DNA of 64,000 bases from contig OZ038382.1 of the NCBI GenBank assembly GCA_964036045.1, positions 143,108,961-143,172,960 of the forward strand. The letters run 5' to 3'. The position numbers and the translations under genes were made by a program. The notes under the pieces were generated by a model that was not told where the DNA came from, did no database searches, and saw nothing but the letters and a program-made list of their open reading frames with translations. The number at the start of each line of letters is the position of its first letter. Position 1 is the stretch's first letter. This DNA is from Eutreptiella sp. 'Long Island Sound 2002'. Lineage: Eukaryota; Euglenozoa; Euglenophyceae; Eutreptiales; Eutreptiaceae. Below are positions 32,812 through 45,100 of this stretch, in pieces.

Positions 32812-35800
32812 GGTGGTGTGGCATGGTGCGGCATGCTTCAACCATTGGTACCTGGTTGCATACAATGCCACGCACACATGTAAGCCATTGTTGGCGAAAA
32901 CGGTCATTTCACGTCATTTCCCGTCCATAGCGAAGGTTAGAGGCTGCTAGAAACGTCCTGATCTATTCCAATAGGCTACACTATCACAACATCCATCCTT
33001 GGACCGCTTATAGTGGGGGCAACAGGGTCACCAAGGTCGCCAAAAGCGCCAATGTATCGAAATTGGCTGAGAAGGGCATAAAGTGCATTGGCGCTCGTCC
33101 CATTCCGCCCCATACAATTCCCATTTGGTCGGGATAAAAAACACCTTTTCCGCTCAAAATCAAAATAATCAAGAGGGTCTAGATTTTCAACACAAAAAAG
33201 GGGGTCGTTTGTAGACATTTTTGGCCCCCGCGGTACCCCCCACCCCAACCCAACCCTCATGATGCCTCAAAAAAATGGGTCTGAAGTGGTGGGCTTCAAG
33301 GGGGTCCGGACCAAAAACTCGTTGGGGGACAGACTTGTTGGACAAAATAATGATTTTACGAAGCGTAAAACCATCCATCCACCCCTTGGGGTAGGGTATT
33401 CGAATAGGCCCAAAAAGACCCAAACCGAGGTGGGGGAGGATGATGATTAACACAGTGTGCGGGCTTGCGTAACTTTGATCCAACAACCTCTGCGAGCTGA
33501 TTTCTATTTTTGAGCTGTAGAGGGTGGGAAACTCAAATCTGCGCATTAGGTTCACCCAACTGCCGACAAACGGCAACATCGGAGGTTTCAAGGGACCCAT
33601 GGACTGTCTACATGGGCCTAGTAGGGACTATGTGGGACCCCATGGGTGCTGGAGTACGCACCCATATTGTTGGCAAATGATCACCCAAACCGCTCCCAAT
33701 GCCGACAAAAGGATTTCTGAAAAAGTCGAACTCCATTGCCCTCGACAACTCCACCTCGCAGAGGATCTGCCTCCTGCACCAAACCACCCAAAAGGGCGGG
33801 AAACACACAAATACGGCCTAAAACATGCTTCTCGTTGCTTGGATGATCATTTTGAGTGGCCACCATACAAAAAAAGTAAATTTCGGAAACTTCCATTTTT
33901 AAGCTGCACCGGTCGAAAAAATTGCATGAGGAGGTCTTGTACGAATCCATCGGGAGGAACATTGCCGCCTGCCCCGACCAAATACCCAAATAGGTTGCAA
34001 GACACATAACCAGTGCCTAAAACATGCTTCACATAGCTTGGACCATCATTGTGAGTGTCCATGATACTAAAAAGCAAAGTTCCGGACTCTCAATTTTTGA
34101 GCTGCCCGAGGTGAAAAGCTCCTGAAGCAGGTTGTGTGCAGGCACCAACAGACTCAAAGAGAAATCTGTTGCGCTGCGGCATGCGGGATGCTTCACCTTG
34201 TAGGTTGGGGGTACCCAACTTTTCCAAATGCTATAAAACTAGCAAACCCCCAGACCCAAACACAAAAGATTGTATCTCCCGGCACCACTCAAAGATGAAC
34301 ACAGCATAATCAATTCACGGGTGGTCATGTTGCTACTCTTCCTTCCCAAACTTCGGGTTTTTGTCCATTTTGTTGACATACATCATTGCCATTTGGACCT
34401 TCAACTTGGGTGTGTGTACAACATAGGTACAACCAAATGTGTTTTCCAATTGCCCAATGCAAACAGCCTTTAGTACTCTTGATTGTCTCCTTGTTCCTCT
34501 TGGGTTGTGTTGTCTCCTCTTCGGTACACAGCACAAGGGAATTGTATGCAACCAGGTACCAACAGTTGAAGCATGCTGCACCATGCCGCACCACCTGTTT
34601 TCAGGGCCTATTTGGTTGGGGGTGCCACGGCACAATAGAAATTGGGCTGCAGCATTTTGGGTAAAAATATCAGAGCAAAATATCAATCCCATCCTTGAGC
34701 AGTGTTGTGTCAGTGGTTGCCTATCTGCTACCGGATAAACAATGCCTATGTGATGAATAGGTGTGGGCTTTATTTCCTGGGAATGGCATTTTGGAGCATT
34801 TTAGGAAGGGCCAAGGGCAAAAAAGATCAACCTGCCCGTCCCCATTTTTTTGGTTGTGTTGTGCTTTGGCCGCTCATTGTTTTCTTCAGTTCGTCTTGCA
34901 CACATGTAAGCCATTGTTGGCGAAAACAGTCATTTCTCGTCATTTCCTGTCCATGACAAGCCATAGCGAAGGTTAGAGGCTGCTAGAAAGTTCCCTTTCT
35001 ATCCTAGCAGCCATATACTATCACAACATTCATGCTTGGACCCCTCAGAGTGGGTACTATAGGGTCACCAAGGTCGCCAAAACCGCCAATGTATCAAAAA
35101 TCCATGAAGAGGGCACAAAGTGCATTGGCGCCCGTCCCTCTCGGCCCCATACAAACCCCATTGGGTAATGGCAATTTGGCGAATTTGAGGCGGGCCCAAG
35201 GGCAAATAGATCAACCAACCGGCCCCCACTTTTGTTTGTTGTGTTGCGCTTTGGAAGCTGATTGTTTTATTCACTTCGTCTTGTGATGTGTACCGAAGAG
35301 GAGACAACACAACCCAAGGGGAACAAGGAGACAACCAGGAGTACTACACATTTTTTGCAATGGGCAATTGGAGAAGGCAACCGGTTGTACCTACGTTGTA
35401 CAAACACCCAAGGTGAAGGTCCAAATGGCAATGATGTATGTCAACAAAGTGGACAAAAACCAGAAGTTTGAGGAGGAGGATAATCACATGACCACCCGTG
35501 AAATGATTCTGTTGTGTTCATCCTTGTGGGGTGTCGGCAAGTACAATCTTTTGAGTTTGGTTTCGGGGGTTTGCTAGTTTTGTAGCATTTGGAAACCCTG
35601 GGTACCCCCGCACAACAAATTTCTCTTTGAGACTGTTGGTGCCGAGACACAACCTGCTTCAGCAGTTTTTCACCTCGGGTAGCTCAAACATTGAACTTTC
35701 CAAAACTTCCCTTAAGTTTTGGTGTGGGGGACACTCCCAATGATGGTCCAAGCTATGTGAACCATGTTTTAGGCAGTGGTTATGTGTCTGTCACCCTATT

Positions 35801-37250
35801 TGGGTATTTGGTCGGGGGGGGGACAGGGGGGGGTTCCTTCCAATGGATTGGTACAAGACCTCGTCATGCAATTTTTTCACCCTTCGCAGCTCAAAAATAG
35901 AAGATTCCGAAATTTACTTTTTTTGTATCGCGGCCACTCCGAATGATCATCCAAGCAATGGTACAAGACCTCGTCATGCAGTTTTTTCACCCTGCGCAGT
36001 TCAAAAATGGAAGTTTCCGAAATTTACTTTTTTTGTATCGCGGCCACTCAAAATGATCATCCAAGCAATGCAAACCATGTTTTAAGCCGTATTTGTGTGT
36101 TTCCCACCCTTTTGGGAAGTTTCGTTCAGGAGGTAGATCCTCTGTGAGGTCGAGTTGTCGAGGGCAACGGAGTTCGACCTTTTGCAAAATCCTTTTGTCG
36201 GCATTGGGTGCAATTTGGGTGATCATTTGGCGACAATATGGGTGCGTACTCCAGCACCCATGGGGTCCCACATAGTGGCTACTAGGCCCATGTAGCCAGC
36301 CCGTGAGCCCCTTGAAACCTCCGATCTTGCTCTTTGTAGGCAGTTCAGTGCACCTAATGCACAAACTTGATTTTTCCATCCTCTACAGCTCAAAAATAGA
36401 AAGCAGCTCGCAGAGGTTGTGGGATCAAAGTTACGCAAGCCCGCACACAACGATAAACCTCACCCTCCCCCCACCTCGGTTTGGGTGTTTTAGGGCCTAT
36501 TGGAATACCCTACCCCAAGGGGTTAAATTGATGGTTTTACCCCTCGTAAAATCATTATTTGGTCCAGCACGTGCGTCCCCCAACAAGTGCTTTATCCGGA
36601 CCGCCCTTGAAGACTCCCACTTCAGACCCACTTTTTTGGGACGTCATGAGGGTTGAGGTGGGGTGGGGCGTGCAGCAAGAGGTCAAAAATGTCTACAAAG
36701 GAACCCCCTTTTATTGAGTTGAAAATCATGAGCCTCTTGATTATTACTTCCATTTTGAGCCGAAAGGTTGTTTTGGACCTATTTATCACGAAGGCATTGT
36801 TTTTCAGCTAGCAAATAGGCAACCTCTGACATAGCACTGCTCCAGGATGGGATTGATATTTTGCTGCGATATTTTCCCCCAAAACACCGCAACCCAATTT
36901 CTATTGTGCCGCGGCATGCTGAGGCACCCGTTGGTACCCAGTTGCATACAATTCCATGCACCCATGTCACCCATTGTTGGCGGAAACAGTGGGAGGCGGC
37001 TAGAAACGTCCTTTTTTATCCTAGTAGCCATATACTATCACAACATCCATGCTTGGCCGCATCACAGTGGGTACCACGGGGTCGCAAAGGGCACCAAACC
37101 CTGCAGTGTATCAAAAATGGCTGAAAAGGGCACAAAGTGCATTGGTGCCAATCCCACTCCGCCCCATACAAACCTCATTGGGTCCAGACCCAAAAAAAAT
37201 TTCCGGATCAAAATTAAAAGAATCAAGAGGGCATATACGGCAAGAAGTCG
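32812..37250 (+). repeat. Satellite-family block, inner right arm
   Basis: Mirror of the inner left block. It contains an extra local duplication of about 100 bp near 35,860-36,060 (GGTACAAGACCTCGTCATGC occurs twice), which accounts for part of the arm length difference. Confidence 0.8.
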
Positions 37251-37255
37251 CCCTC

Positions 37256-37327
37256 CCCGTACCCCGGAGGTCCGGGGGGGGGGTACGGGGGGGGATACGG
37301 GGGGGGTACGTGGGGGGAGACGGGGGA
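37256..37327 (+). repeat. G-rich tract, mirror of 28,366-28,465
   Basis: G runs of 5 or more separated by TAC/ATAC. Confidence 0.85.
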
Positions 37328-37599
37328 TATTTGTTTCGATTTGATTTGAGGGACGATGTTGAGGCTCACAGGCCGCCTGGGGGGCGCTCGATGGCTGTCC
37401 CGACGACTCTGCATATCGGCCGGCCATGCATGCAGTGCACACCCGGCCGCATCCGCGGGCCGGGGGGGCAGGCCTGCCGCCGTGCCGCGGGCTGGGTGAG
37501 GAGGGGGGTGGGGGGTGGGAAACACGCGCATCCCGCCGGGGGGGGGTGAGGCAGGTAGGGGGGAGGGGGGGAGGCGGGAGGGGGGGGGGGGACCTCGGT

Positions 37600-40500
37600 G
37601 GGGCACAGGGCGGAGGGCAGGTTCCCAGCCCCTGCGCGCTCGGGGCACCGGGCGGAGGGGAGGTTCTCCGCCCCTGCGCTCTGGGCATAGGGCGGAGGGC
37701 AGGTTCCCAGCCCCTGTGCGCTCTGGGCAGAGGGTGGAGGGTAGGTTCCCCGTCCGGTGCGCTCTGGGCATAGGGCGAAGGGCAGGTTACCAGCCCCTGT
37801 GGCCTCTGGGCACAGGGTGGAGGGCAGGCTCCCTTCCCCTGTGCGCTCTGGGCACAGGGCAGAGGGCGGAGGGCGGGTTCCCTGACTTGTGCGCTCTGGG
37901 CACAGGGCAGAGGGCTGGTGCCCCGCCCCTGTGCGCCCTCGGCACACGGCGGAGGGCAGGTTCCCCTCCCCTGTGCGCTCTGGGCACAAGGCGGAGGGCA
38001 GGTTTCCCGCCCCCGTGCGCTGTGGGCACAAGGCGGAGGGCGGAGGGCAGGTTCCCTGCCCATGTGCGCTCGGGGCACAGGACGGAGGGCAGGCCCCCCG
38101 CCCCTGTGCGCCTTAGGCACAGGCCGGAGGGCGGAGGGCAGGTTCCCTGCCCATGTGCGCTCTGGGCATAGGGCAGAGGGCGGAGGGCGGGTGCCCGGCC
38201 CCTGTGCGCTCTGGGCACAGGCCGGAGGGCAGGTTCCCCTCCCCTATGCGCCCTGGGCAAAGGGCGGAGGGCAGGTTCCTTGCCCATGTGCGCTCTGGGC
38301 AGAGGGTGGAGGGTAGGTTCCCCGTCCGGTGCGCTCTGGGCATAGGGCGGAGGGCAAGTTACCAGCCCCTGTGGCCTCTGGGCACAGGGTGGAGGGCAGG
38401 CTCCCTTCCCCTGTGCGCTCTGGGCACAGGGCAGAGGGCGGAGGGCGGGTTCCCTGACTTGTGCGCTCTGGGCACAGGGCAGAGGGCTGGTGCCCCGCCC
38501 CTGTGCGCCCTCGGCACACGGCGGAGGGCAGGTTCCCCTCCCCTGTGCGCTCTGGGCACAAGGCGGAGGGCAGGTTTCCCGCCCCCGTGCGCTGTGGGCA
38601 CAAGGCGGAGGGCGGAGGGCAGGTTCCCTGCCCATGTGTGCTCGGGGCACAGGACGGAGGGCAGGCCCCCCGCCCCTGTGCGCTCTAGGCACAGGCCGGA
38701 GGGCGGAGGGCAGGTTCCCTGCCCATGTGCGCTCTGGGCATAGGGCACAGGGCGGAGGGCGGGTGCCCGGCCCCTGTGCGCTCTGGGCACAGGGCGGAGG
38801 GCAGGTTCCCCTCCCCTATGCGCCCTGGGCAAAGGGCGGAGGGCAGGTTCCTTGCCCATGTGCGCTATGGGCACAGGGCGGAGGGCGGAGGGCGGGTTCC
38901 CTGCCCTTGTGCGCTCTGGGCACAGGGCAAAGGGCTGGTGCCCCGCCGCTGTGCGCTGTGGGCACAGGGCGGAGGGCAGGTTCCCCTCCCTTGTGCGCTC
39001 TGGGCACAGGGCGGAGGGCAGAGGGCGGGTTCCCTGCCCATGTGCGCTATGGGCACAAGGCAAAGGGCGGAGGGCGGCTTCCCTGCCCTTGTGCGCTCTG
39101 GGCAAAGGGCAGAGGGCTGGTGCCCCGCCCCTGTGCGCTCTAGGCACAGGGCGGAGGGCAAGTTTCCCGCCCCCGTGCGCTCTGGGCACAGGGCGGAGGG
39201 CGGAGGGCAGGTTCCCCTCCCTTGTGCGCTCTAGGCACAGGGTGAAGGGCAGGCTCCCCTCCCCTGTGCGCTCCGGGCACAGGGTGGAGGGCAGGTTCCG
39301 TGCCCATGTGCGCTCTGGGCACAGGGCAGAGGGCGGAGGGCGGTTTCCCTGCCCTTGTGCGCTGTGGGCACAGGGCAGAGGGCTGGTGCCCCGCCCCTGT
39401 GCGCCCTTGGCATAGGGCGGAGGGCAGGTTCCCCTCCCCTGTGCGCTCTGGGCACAGGGCGAAGGGAAGGTTTTCCGCCCCCGTGCGCTCTGGGCACAAG
39501 GCGGAGGGCGGAGGGCAGGTTCCCTGCCCATGTGCGCTCGGGGCACAGGGCGGAGGGCAGGCCCCCCGCCCTTGTGCGCTCTAGGCACAGGGCGGAGGGC
39601 GGAGGGTAGGTTCCCTGCCCATGTGCGTTCTGGGCACAGGGCGGAGGGCGGGTGCCCGGCCCCTGTGCGCTGTGGGCACAGGGCGGAGGGCAGGTTCCCC
39701 TCCCTTGTGCGCTCTGGGCACAGGGTGAAGGGTAGGTTCCCCTCCCCTGTGCGCTCTGGGCACAGGGTGGAGGGCAGGTTCCCCTCCCCTGTGCGTTGCG
39801 GGCACAGGGCGGAGGGCGGAGGGCAGGTTCCCTGCCCATGTGCGCTCTGGGCACAGGGCGGAGGGCAGGTGCCCTGCCCCTGTGCGCTCCGGGCACAGGG
39901 CGGAGGGCAGATTCCCTGCCCATGTGCGCTCTGGGCACAGGGCGGAGGGCAGGTGCCCTGCCCCTGTGCGCTCTGGGCACAGGGTGGAGGGCAGGTTCCC
40001 CTCCCCTGTGTGCTGTGGGCACAGGGCGGAGGGCGGAGGGCAGGTTCCCTGACCATGTGCGCTCTGGGCACAGGGTGGAGGGCAGGTTCCGCTCCCCTGT
40101 GCGCTCTGGGCACAGGGTGGAGGGTAGATTCCCCTCCCCCGTGCGCTCTGGGCAAAGGGCGGAGGGCGGAGGGCAGGTTCCCCGCCCCTGTGTGCTGTGG
40201 GCACAGGGCACAGGGCGGAGGGCAGGTTAGCTGCCCATGTTCGCTCTGGGCATAGGGCGGAGGGCAAGTTCCCCTCCCCTGTGCGCTCTGGGCACGGGGT
40301 GGAGGGTCGGTTCCCCTCCCTTGTGCGCTCTGGGCACAGGGCGGAGGGCGGAGGGCAGGTTCCCTGCCCATGTGCGCCCTCGGCACAGGGCGGAGGGCAA
40401 GTGCCCCGCTCCTGTGCGTTGTGGGCACAGGGCGGAGGGCGGAGAGCAGGTTCCGTGGCCATGTGCGCTCTGGGCACAGGGCGCAGGGCGGAGGGCAGGT

Positions 40501-40966
40501 TCCCTGCCCATGTGCGCTCTCGGCACATGGCGGAGGGCAGGTGCCCCGCCCCTGTGCGCTCTAGGCACAGGGCTGGGGGCAGGTTCCCCGCCCCTGTGCG
40601 TTGTGGGCACAGGGCGGAGGGCAGAGAGGAGGTTCCGTGCCCGTGTGCGCTATGGGCACAGGGCGGAGAGCAGGTGCCCCGCCCCTGTGCGCTCTGGGCA
40701 CAGGGGGGAGGGCAGGTTCCCCTCCCCTGCGCGCTCTGGGCACAGGGCAGAGGGCGGAGGGTAGGTTCCCTGCCCTTGTGCGCTCTGGGCACAGGGCGGA
40801 GGGCAGGTTCCCCTCCCATGTGCGCTCTGGGCACAGGGTGGAGGGCAGGTTCCCCTCCCCTGTGCGCTCTGGGCACAGGGCGGAGGGCGGAGGGCAGGTT
40901 CCCTGCCCATGTGCGCTCTGGGCACAGCGCGGAGGGCAGGTGCCCCGCCCCTGTGCACTCTGGGTA
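37600..40966 (-). repeat. 42-bp minisatellite, right-arm array (about 3.4 kb)
   Basis: Mirror of the left array. A block of about 570 bp is duplicated inside it: the phrase TTCCCCGTCCGGTGCGCTCT occurs near 37,747 and 38,317. The longest open frame is 689 codons (38,359-40,428, minus) and is repeat-encoded. Confidence 0.95.
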
Positions 40967-41003
40967 CGGGGGGGAGGTACGGGGGGGCCACGGGGGATCT
41001 GGC

Positions 41004-41829
41004 GGTTCACACACAAGGCGGTGCACACATAGGGCGGTGCATACACAAGGCCGTGCACGCAAAAGGCGGTCTGTAGCCACCGTAGGAGTCTTGTTATTTA
41101 AGGGGCCACGGTCAAGGCGGTACACACGAAACGCGGTACACACAAAAGGCGGCCTGTAGCCACCGCAGGAGTCTTGTTATTTAAGGGGCCACAGGCAAGG
41201 CGGTACACACAAAAGGCGGTACACACACAAGGCCGTGCACACAAAAGGCGGCCTGTAGCCGCCGCACGAGTCTTGTTATTTCAGGGGCCACGGGCAAGGC
41301 GGTACACACCAAAGGCGGTACACACAAAAGGCGGCCTATAGCCACCGCAGAAGTCTTGTTATTTAAGGGGCCACGGGCAAGGCGGCACAAATAGAAGGCG
41401 GTACACACACAAGGCGGTGCATACAAAAGGCGGTCTGTAGCCACCGCAGGAGTCTTGTTATTTAAGGGACCACGAGCAAGGCGGTACACACGAAAGGCGG
41501 TACACACAAAAGGCGGCCTGTAGCCACCGTAGGTGTCTTGTTATTTAAGGGGCCACGGGCAAGGCGGTACACACAAAAGGCGGTACACACAAAAAGCGGT
41601 GCACCCAAAAGGCGGCATGTAGCCACCGCAGGAGTCTAGTTATTTAAGGGGCCAGAGGCAAGGAGGTACACACGAAAGGCGGTACACACACAAGGCCGTG
41701 CACACAAAACGCGGTCTATGGCCACCGCAGGAATCTTGTTACTTGAGGGGCCATAGGCAAGGCGGTACACACACAAGGCGGTGCACACCACACGCGGTCT
41801 GTAGCCACCGCAGGAGTCTTGTAATCTAA
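41004..41829 (-). repeat. Compound minisatellite, mirror copy
   Basis: Reverse complement of 23,895-24,765, with CTGTAGCCACCGCAGGAGTC as the repeated core and 16-bp TACACACAAAAGGCGG-type subunits. Confidence 0.9.
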
Positions 41830-41900
41830 GAGGAGGTGCGGGGGCTGGCCTCCGCGTCGAGCGAAGCGAGCCGTTTGTCGAGCGAAGCGAGGCGAGCTAC

Positions 41901-42118
41901 GGTTACGGGGGGGAAACGGGGGGGTGTACGGGGCGGGGTACAGGGGGGGGAGGTACGGGGGCGGATACGGGGGGGGTACGGGGGGGAGGTATGGGGGGGG
42001 TTCGGGGGGGGTACGGGGGGGAGGTATGGGGGGGTACGGGGGGGGTACGGGGGGGGGAGGTGCGGCGGGGGTACCGGGGGGGGGGGTACGGGGGGGAGGG
42101 GGTACGGGGGGGGGGGGC
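41901..42118 (+). repeat. G-rich tract with GGGGGTACGG phrases
   Basis: More than fifteen G runs of 4 or more within about 220 bp. Longer than its mirror at 23,703-23,833. Confidence 0.85.
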
Positions 42119-42119
42119 G

Positions 42120-45100
42120 ACTTCTTGCCGACTATCCAAGAGGGTCATAATTTTCAACTCAAAAAAGGGGGGTCATTTGTAGACATTTTTTACCTCCCGT
42201 CGCACGCCCCATCCCACCCCAACACTCATGACGCTTGAAAAAATGGGTCTCAAGTGGGAGGCTTCAAGGGGGGTCCGGACAAAAGACTCGTTGGGAGACG
42301 CACGCGTTGGACAAAAGAATGACTTTACGAGGCGTAACACCATCAAGTCAATTCCTTGGGGTAGGGTATTCGAATAAGCCCAAAAACATGACGTTTAACG
42401 CTCTGTGCCGGCCTTCGCAACTTCGTTCTCACAACCTCTGCGAGCTGATTTCTATTTTTGAGCTGTAGAGGGTGGAAAAATCAAATTTGTGCATTACGTG
42501 CACTACAATGCCTACAAACGGCAATATCGGAGGTTTCAAGGGGCCCATGGAGCGGCTACATGGGCCTAGTAGCCACTATGTGGGACCCCATGGGTGCTGG
42601 AGTACGCACCCATATTGTTGGCAAATGATCACCCAAACCGCCCCCAATGCCGACAAAAGGATTTCGGAAAAAGTCGGACTACATTTCCGTGGACAACTCG
42701 ACCTCGCAAATGATCTGCCTCCTGCACCAAACTTCCCAAAAGGGTGGGCAACACACAAATACGGCCTAAAACATGGTTTGCATTGCTTGGATGATCATTT
42801 TGAGTGGCCGCGATACAAAAAAAATTAATTTCCGAATCTTCTATTTTTGAGCTCTACACGGTGAAAAAGCTGCATGAGGAGGTCTTGTACCAATCCATTG
42901 GAAGGAACCCCCCCCCCCCTCTCCCCCCACCAAATACCCAAATAGGGTGAAAGACACATCACCACTGCCTAAAACATGCTTCACATAGCTTGGACCATCA
43001 TGGGGAGTGTCCCCGATACCAAAACTTAAGTGAAGTTTTGGAAAGTTCAATGTTTGAGCTGCCCGAGGTGAAAAACTGCTGAAGCAGATTGTGTCCACGC
43101 ACCAACAGTCTCAAAGAGAAATTTGTTGTGCGGGGGCACCAAGGTTTTCCAAATGCTACAAAACTAGCAAACCCCCGAAACCAAACACAAAAGATTGTAC
43201 CTGCCGACACCCCACAACGATGAACACAACAAAATCATTTCACGGGTGGTCATGTTATTATCCTCCTCCTCAAACTTATGGTTCTTGTCCGTTCCGTTGA
43301 CATACATCATTGCCATTTGGACCTTCACCTCGGGAGTGTGTGCAACATAGGTATAACCGGATGCCTTCTCCAATTGCCCATTGCAAAAAATCTGTAGTAC
43401 ACCTGGTTGTCTCCTTGTTCCCCTTGGGTTGTGTTGTCTCCTCTTCGGTACACAGCACAAGACGAAGTGAATAAGACAATGAGCTTACAAAGCGCAACAC
43501 ACCAAAAAAAAGGGGGGGCCGGTTGGTTGATCTGTTTGCCCTTGGGCCCGCCTCAAATTCTCCAAATTGCCCTTCCCAAGAAATGAATCCGAGACCTATT
43601 CATCAAAAAGGCATGATCATTTTGAGTGGCCGCCATACAAAAAAACTAAATTTCGGAAACTTGCATTTTTGAGCCGCACAAGGTGAAAAACTGCTGAAGC
43701 GGTTGTGTCTATGCACCAAAAGTCTCAAAGATAAATGTGGTGTGGTGCGGCATGGGGGATGCTTCACCTTGTAGGTTGGGGGTACACGGGTTTTCCAAAT
43801 GCTACAAAACTAGTAAACCCCCGAAACCAAACACAAAAGATTATATTTGCCGACACCCCACAAGGATGAACACAACAGAATCATTTCACGGGTGGTCATG
43901 TTATTATCCTCCTCCTTAAACTTCTGGTTTTTGTCCACTTTGTTGACATACATCATTGCCATTTGGACCTTCAGCTTGGGTGTCCGTATAACGTAGTTAC
44001 AACCGGATGCCTCCTCCAATTACCCTTTGCAAAAAATGTTTAGTACTCCCGGTTGTCTCCTTGTTCCTCTTGGGTTGTGTTGCCTGCTCTTCGGTACACA
44101 GCACAAGACGCAGTGAATAAGACAATGACCTTCCAAAGCGCAACACAACAAACAAAAATGGGGGCCGGCTGGTGAATCTTTTTGCCCTTGGGCCCGCCTC
44201 AAAATCTCCAAATTGCCATTCCCAAGAAATGAATCCGACACCTATTCAGAACAAAGGCACTGTCCACTAGCAAATAGGCAACCTCTGACACAACACTGCT
44301 CCATGATGGGATTGATATTTTGCTGTGATATTTTCCCCCAAGACACCGCAACCCAATTTTTGTTGTGCCGCGGCATGCCGAGGCACCCGTTGGTACCCAG
44401 TTTCATACAATTCCATGCACCCGTGTCACCCATTGTTGGCGAAAACAGTTGGAGGCTGCTAGAAATGTCCTTTTTTATCCTAGTAGCCATATACTATCAC
44501 AACATCCATGCTTGGCCGCATCAAAGTGGGTACCACGGGGTCGCAAAGGGCACCAAACCCTGCAACGTATCAAAAATGGCTGAAAAGGGGACAAAGTGCA
44601 TTGGCGCCAATCCCACTCCGCACCTCCCACCCCACCCCAACCCTCATGACGCCTCAAAAAAGTGGGTCTCAAGTGGGGGGTTTCAAGGGGGGTCAAGGCA
44701 AAAAACTCATTGGGGGGCGCACGTGTTGGACAAAAGAATGACTTTACGAGGCGTAAAACCATCAATTCAACCCCTTGGGGTAGAGTATTCGTATAGGCCC
44801 AAAAACACCCAAAACGAGGGTGGGGGGAGTTTAACGTTGTGTGCCGCCTGCAAAACTTTGATCTAACATCCTTTGCGAGCTACTTTCTATTTTTGAGCTG
44901 CAGAGGGTGGAAAAATTGGTTGAGGAGGTCTTGTACCAATCCATTGGGAGGAACCCCCCCTTTCCTTGACCAAATACCCAAATAGGGTGAAAGACATATA
45001 ACCACTGCCTAAAACATGGTTCACATAGGGTGGACCATCAACTAGGAGTGTCCACGATACCAAAAGGCGAAGTTTTGGAAACCTCAATTTTTGAGCTGCA

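Larger units (their letters stand above)
32812..44838 (+). repeat. Giant palindrome, right arm (about 12.0 kb)
   Basis: Mirror of 20,980-32,793. Beyond 44,838 the satellite continues rightwards without a mirrored partner, whereas the left side switches to a direct copy. Confidence 0.95.

Noticed and set aside
33187-33600. 137-codon minus-strand open frames recurring in satellite units (also at 46,222-46,635)
   Set aside because: The copies share the start but diverge in frame after small indels, and other copies are broken. Recurrence reflects the satellite.
38359-40428. 689-codon open frame (and others of 469-578 codons) in the 42-bp arrays
   Set aside because: The period is divisible by three and units rarely contain stops, so several frames on both strands are open at once. 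No start context or domain supports translation.
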